A stretch of 64,000 bases of DNA, taken from the NCBI GenBank assembly GCA_025024175.1, contig QCXZ01000003.1:19426392-19490391 (forward strand). The letters run 5' to 3'. Position 1 is the first letter of the stretch; each line of letters starts with the position of its first letter. The notes under the pieces were generated by a model, which made no database searches, was not told where the DNA came from, and was given only the letters and a program-made list of their open reading frames with translations. Made by a program: the position numbers and the translations under genes. This DNA comes from Rhyzopertha dominica. Its lineage: Eukaryota; Arthropoda; Insecta; Coleoptera; Bostrichidae. Of the stretch, positions 61,216-64,000 are shown one piece after another.

Positions 61216-64000
61216 TACAGGGTATCCCAAATTTCCTGGACAGCCACCAACTTAATTTTTTTAAACGGAACAGCCGGTATATTTTTGCATTTTCGAATTC
61301 TTAGTCAAAAATGAAGGTAAGTTTATTAACCATACATGTGGTCTGTCTTGTGCCGTTTTGGAGATATCTTAATTTTTTTGTTAAATTTGACATTAGCAGT
61401 GTGCCCGAAAAAGCTGGAAATCTCTGAAACTAAAAACATTAGAAGACTGCCGTTTTTTTCATTAAATAGGGCATAAAATGGGCTTTATTTTCAATGTTCA
61501 CGAATTTAGTTGAACTAAAATGGTTACCTAATAAGAATACTTGAATTTTGAAATATTTGATCATGGATAACTTGATTTTTTTAAATAGAATGGTATATTT
61601 TTATTTTCATTATCAGAACCACAATTTAAATCCCGTTCGATTATATCAAGGTATATTGGGGTCTATCTCTTACGGTTTTGTAAATATTTGCTATTTTCTA
61701 ACTTTTTGGTGGAATTACACAATGGCTTTGGAAATTTGCTCGTGCATCTTTAAAACAAAAACGTTAATAATTTTTGTATTTTAGTTTTGCTTTTTGTTAT
61801 CAGCAGCAAAATTTAATTCTTTTACAATTTGGTGCAACATATTTTCTTTGTATTTCGAACGGTTTAAGATATATTTAGGTTTGTTTGCTTGAACACCTTT
61901 TTTAGGTATTGGGCAATTGTCAATTGTTTTATTTTTTCAGCATAAAATATTTACAGCAATGAACACTTAAAATTTTAGTGTAAAATAATTATATTGGCTA
62001 ATATTATTAATAATAAATATGTGTTTTTTACAATTAAATTAACATATCGTTACATAAAAAATAGACATTACGAAAGGTGTTACAAATGTCCGCCATTTTG
62101 TTGAATGTACATCCTTATTCTTGTTTTGAAAGAATCTTCAACATTGGCTAGTATTTCCGGTGTGACTGTTCTGAATGCCGCAATGACCCTTTCTTGCATA
62201 TTCTGCACTGTAGTTGGTGGATCTGCATAAACTTTGTTTTTAACATATCCCCACAAAAAGAAATCGCACGGTGTGAGATCAGGGGATTTAGCGGGGCAAT
62301 TAACTTCCCCTCCTCTTCCAAACCATAGGTGTGGAAACACTGCATCAAAATGATTGCGAACATCTATTGTTCCACGCGCAGGTGCACCGTCTTGCAGTAA
62401 CCACATACGCTGTATTACCGCCAAAGGAACATCGTCCAGCAACCCAATAAGCTCGTTCTGTAAAAACTCAACGTATGTTCTTCCCGTTAGAGGCCTATCA
62501 AAGAAAAATGGTCCGATCACATGATTTCCGAGAAGGCCTCCCCAAACGTTACTGGGAGTAAATATTTGAGTATGACTAGGATTTAGTGTGTCATAATAAT
62601 GAAAATTGTGAGTGTTAACAAATCCGTTTTTGTGGAAAGTCGACTNATCACAGAACATCACATATTTAAAAAAGTCTTCATCTTCGTTTAATTGGTTTAG
62701 AGCCCACTGACAAAATTCCATTCTCACAGCATGATCCCTTTGACGAAGTTCTTGATGTAGCTGGGTATGATAAGGATGGTAATTGTATTTCTTTAATATC
62801 ACATGCACTGACGCTTTACTAATTTCAGTTAAGCGACTTTATTCTCTTGTGCTTGTAAGTGGATTTTCTTGCACAGAAACCAAAACCAGAAATTAATTTT
62901 CTTCGTTAATTACGGGTTTTACGTAACTCTTTAAATTATAATCCACTTTTTCGGTAGTAATAAATCTTTCCAGAACTCTAGCGAAAGACGCAGCTTGGGG
63001 ATGGTTCCTATCTGGATAACGCTCAGCGTAAACCCTCGATGCTAACAGAGGATTTCTCTGGCATTCTCCAAGAATAAAAACCATATCTATCAGCTCTTCT
63101 CTACTTAACGACATTATTATTTGTTAGTAATTAACCACCAAACACACTTAGAAACACACACAACAAACAGAAATGACATTTACTATAAAACAAAAATTGT
63201 TTAATACTTTCCATGACTAACTTGTTAATTTGTGTAAACATATCTTTATGCAAAAAATAATTTTAAAAATCGATTAGTAACACTAAAATTTCAAGAGTAC
63301 TGCTGTTGATTTTATGTTGACAAAAACAAAAAATAAAAATTAAACAATTGACGGTCTATTTGCCTGATGCCTCAAAAAAGGTGTTAAAGCAAACAAACCT
63401 AAATATGTCTTAAACCGTTTGAAATACAAAGAAAATATGTTACACCAAATTGTAAAAGGTGACAAAAAGCAAAACTAAAACAAAAAAATTATTAACGTTT
63501 TTGTTTTAAAGATGTACAGCATCAAAAGCCTTCTTAGACTTTAACATTGTGTAATTCAACCAATAATTTAGAAAATAGCAAATATTTACAAAACCGTAAG
63601 AGATAGACTCTAATATACCTTAATAAAATTGAAAGAGATTTAAATTATGGTTCTGATAATGAAAATAAAAATATACCGTTCTATTTAAAAAATCAAGTTA
63701 TCCATGATCAAATATTTCAAAATTCTAATTTTCTTTTTAGGTAACCATTTCAGTTCAACTAAATTAATTAATATCGCAAATAAAGTCCATTTTATGCCCT
63801 ATTTAACGAAAAAAACTGCAGTCTTCTAATGTTTTTAGTTTCAGAGATTTCCAGCTTTTTCGGGCGCACTGCAAATGTCAAATTTAACAAAAAAATTAAG
63901 ATATCTCCAAAACCGCACAAGACAGACCACATGTATGGTTAATAAACTTACCTTCATTCTTGACAAAGAATTCGAAAATGCAAAAATATACAGGGTGGTC
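61216..64000. mobile_element. DDE transposon with inverted repeats of at least 650 bp (runs off edge)
   Basis: The arms 61275-61928 and 63343-64000 are reverse complements over roughly 650 bp with scattered substitutions (shared landmarks: ATTTTTGCATTTTCGAATTC, ACCATACATGTGGTCTGTC, AGGTTTGTTTGCTT). The spacer carries one transposase on the minus strand. A CAGGG motif at 61218 with TA before it may be the true left end; the right end lies beyond 64000. Its insertion is in the last visible TPR intron. Confidence 0.8.
62080..63114 (-). pseudogene. DDD-type Tc1/mariner transposase with two in-frame stops
   Basis: One frame runs from ATG 63114 to TAA after 62080. The N terminus (SREELIDMVFILGECQRN, ASRVYAERYPDRNHP) is the DUF4817-like helix-turn-helix of insect transposases. 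TAA codons at 62895-62893 and 62841-62839 interrupt it. Then ISKASVHVILKKYNYHPYH, FFKYVMFCD (first Asp; the next codon contains an N), MWLLQDGAPAR (second Asp) and SPDLTPCDFFLWG (third Asp) follow, ending in IQQNGGHL. Apart from the two stops it is full length (about 344 codons) and all three catalytic residues remain. It is a recently disabled copy or an inaccurate consensus. Confidence 0.85.

Noticed and set aside
63991..64000. CAGGGTGGTC at the right edge as the start of a new foldback element
   Set aside because: It corresponds to the position of CCGGCTGTTC in the opposite arm of the 61-kb element, so it is better read as a continuation of that arm; sequence beyond the edge would decide.

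Overview
The window looks like a piece of an AT-rich insect genome that is heavily loaded with transposable elements. The order cannot be fixed from sequence alone. Two conserved host genes have insect-type introns, small ones being 54-55 bp and large ones TE-filled. The TE set is mariner/Tc1/IS630, pogo-Tigger, hAT, TTAA-target elements, Jockey-like and RNase H-bearing LINEs, and Ty3/gypsy. There are no bacterial-style operons.

Host genes. (1) A SNRK-type (SNF1/AMPK-related) Ser/Thr kinase lies on the minus strand. Five coding exons, joined here at GT/AG sites in consistent phase, run from 13819 down to about 9423. They encode the whole kinase domain and the conserved helical segment after it; the usual long C-terminal tail was not found. 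(2) The 5' two thirds of nucleoporin TPR (Megator) lies on the plus strand. Five exons (49803-59795) give 1499 codons of mostly coiled coil, and the gene runs off the right edge. (3) A possible THAP-type zinc-finger exon lies at 8373-8640 (minus).

TE layout. 1-463: tail of a gypsy element. 4.3-9.1 kb: decayed IS630, mariner and Tc1-like transposases. 10.2-11.0 kb: a foldback in a SNRK intron. 14.3-16.65 kb: two abutting foldback elements, the second built of 276-bp repeats. 17.3-18.2 kb: a hAT element with an 8-bp target-site duplication (TSD). 18.9-19.8 kb: a TTAA-flanked element. 21.6-22.3 kb: small inverted-repeat elements. 23.0-25.0 kb: repeats and LINE remnants. 27.0-28.4 kb: a pogo/Tigger pseudogene. 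30.3 kb: a MITE. 31.6-37.4 kb: a young, nearly intact Ty3/gypsy element (gag, pro, pol, no env). 39.5-45.3 kb: a second copy. 47.5-49.0 kb: an IS630-type element that holds a 61-bp MITE. The TPR introns contain a 1-kb element, a mariner fragment and a LINE split by a foldback. 61.2-64 kb: a DDE element with inverted repeats of at least 650 bp.

Main caution: the gypsy element together with about 2.07 kb of its 3' flank occurs twice (31609-39445 and 39550-47391), on either side of an exactly 100-N gap. Target site and 3' flank are the same. This is best explained as one locus present twice in the assembly, and the left part of the second copy looks chimeric or poorly polished. No prokaryotic features, CRISPR array or convincing tRNA/rRNA gene was seen.
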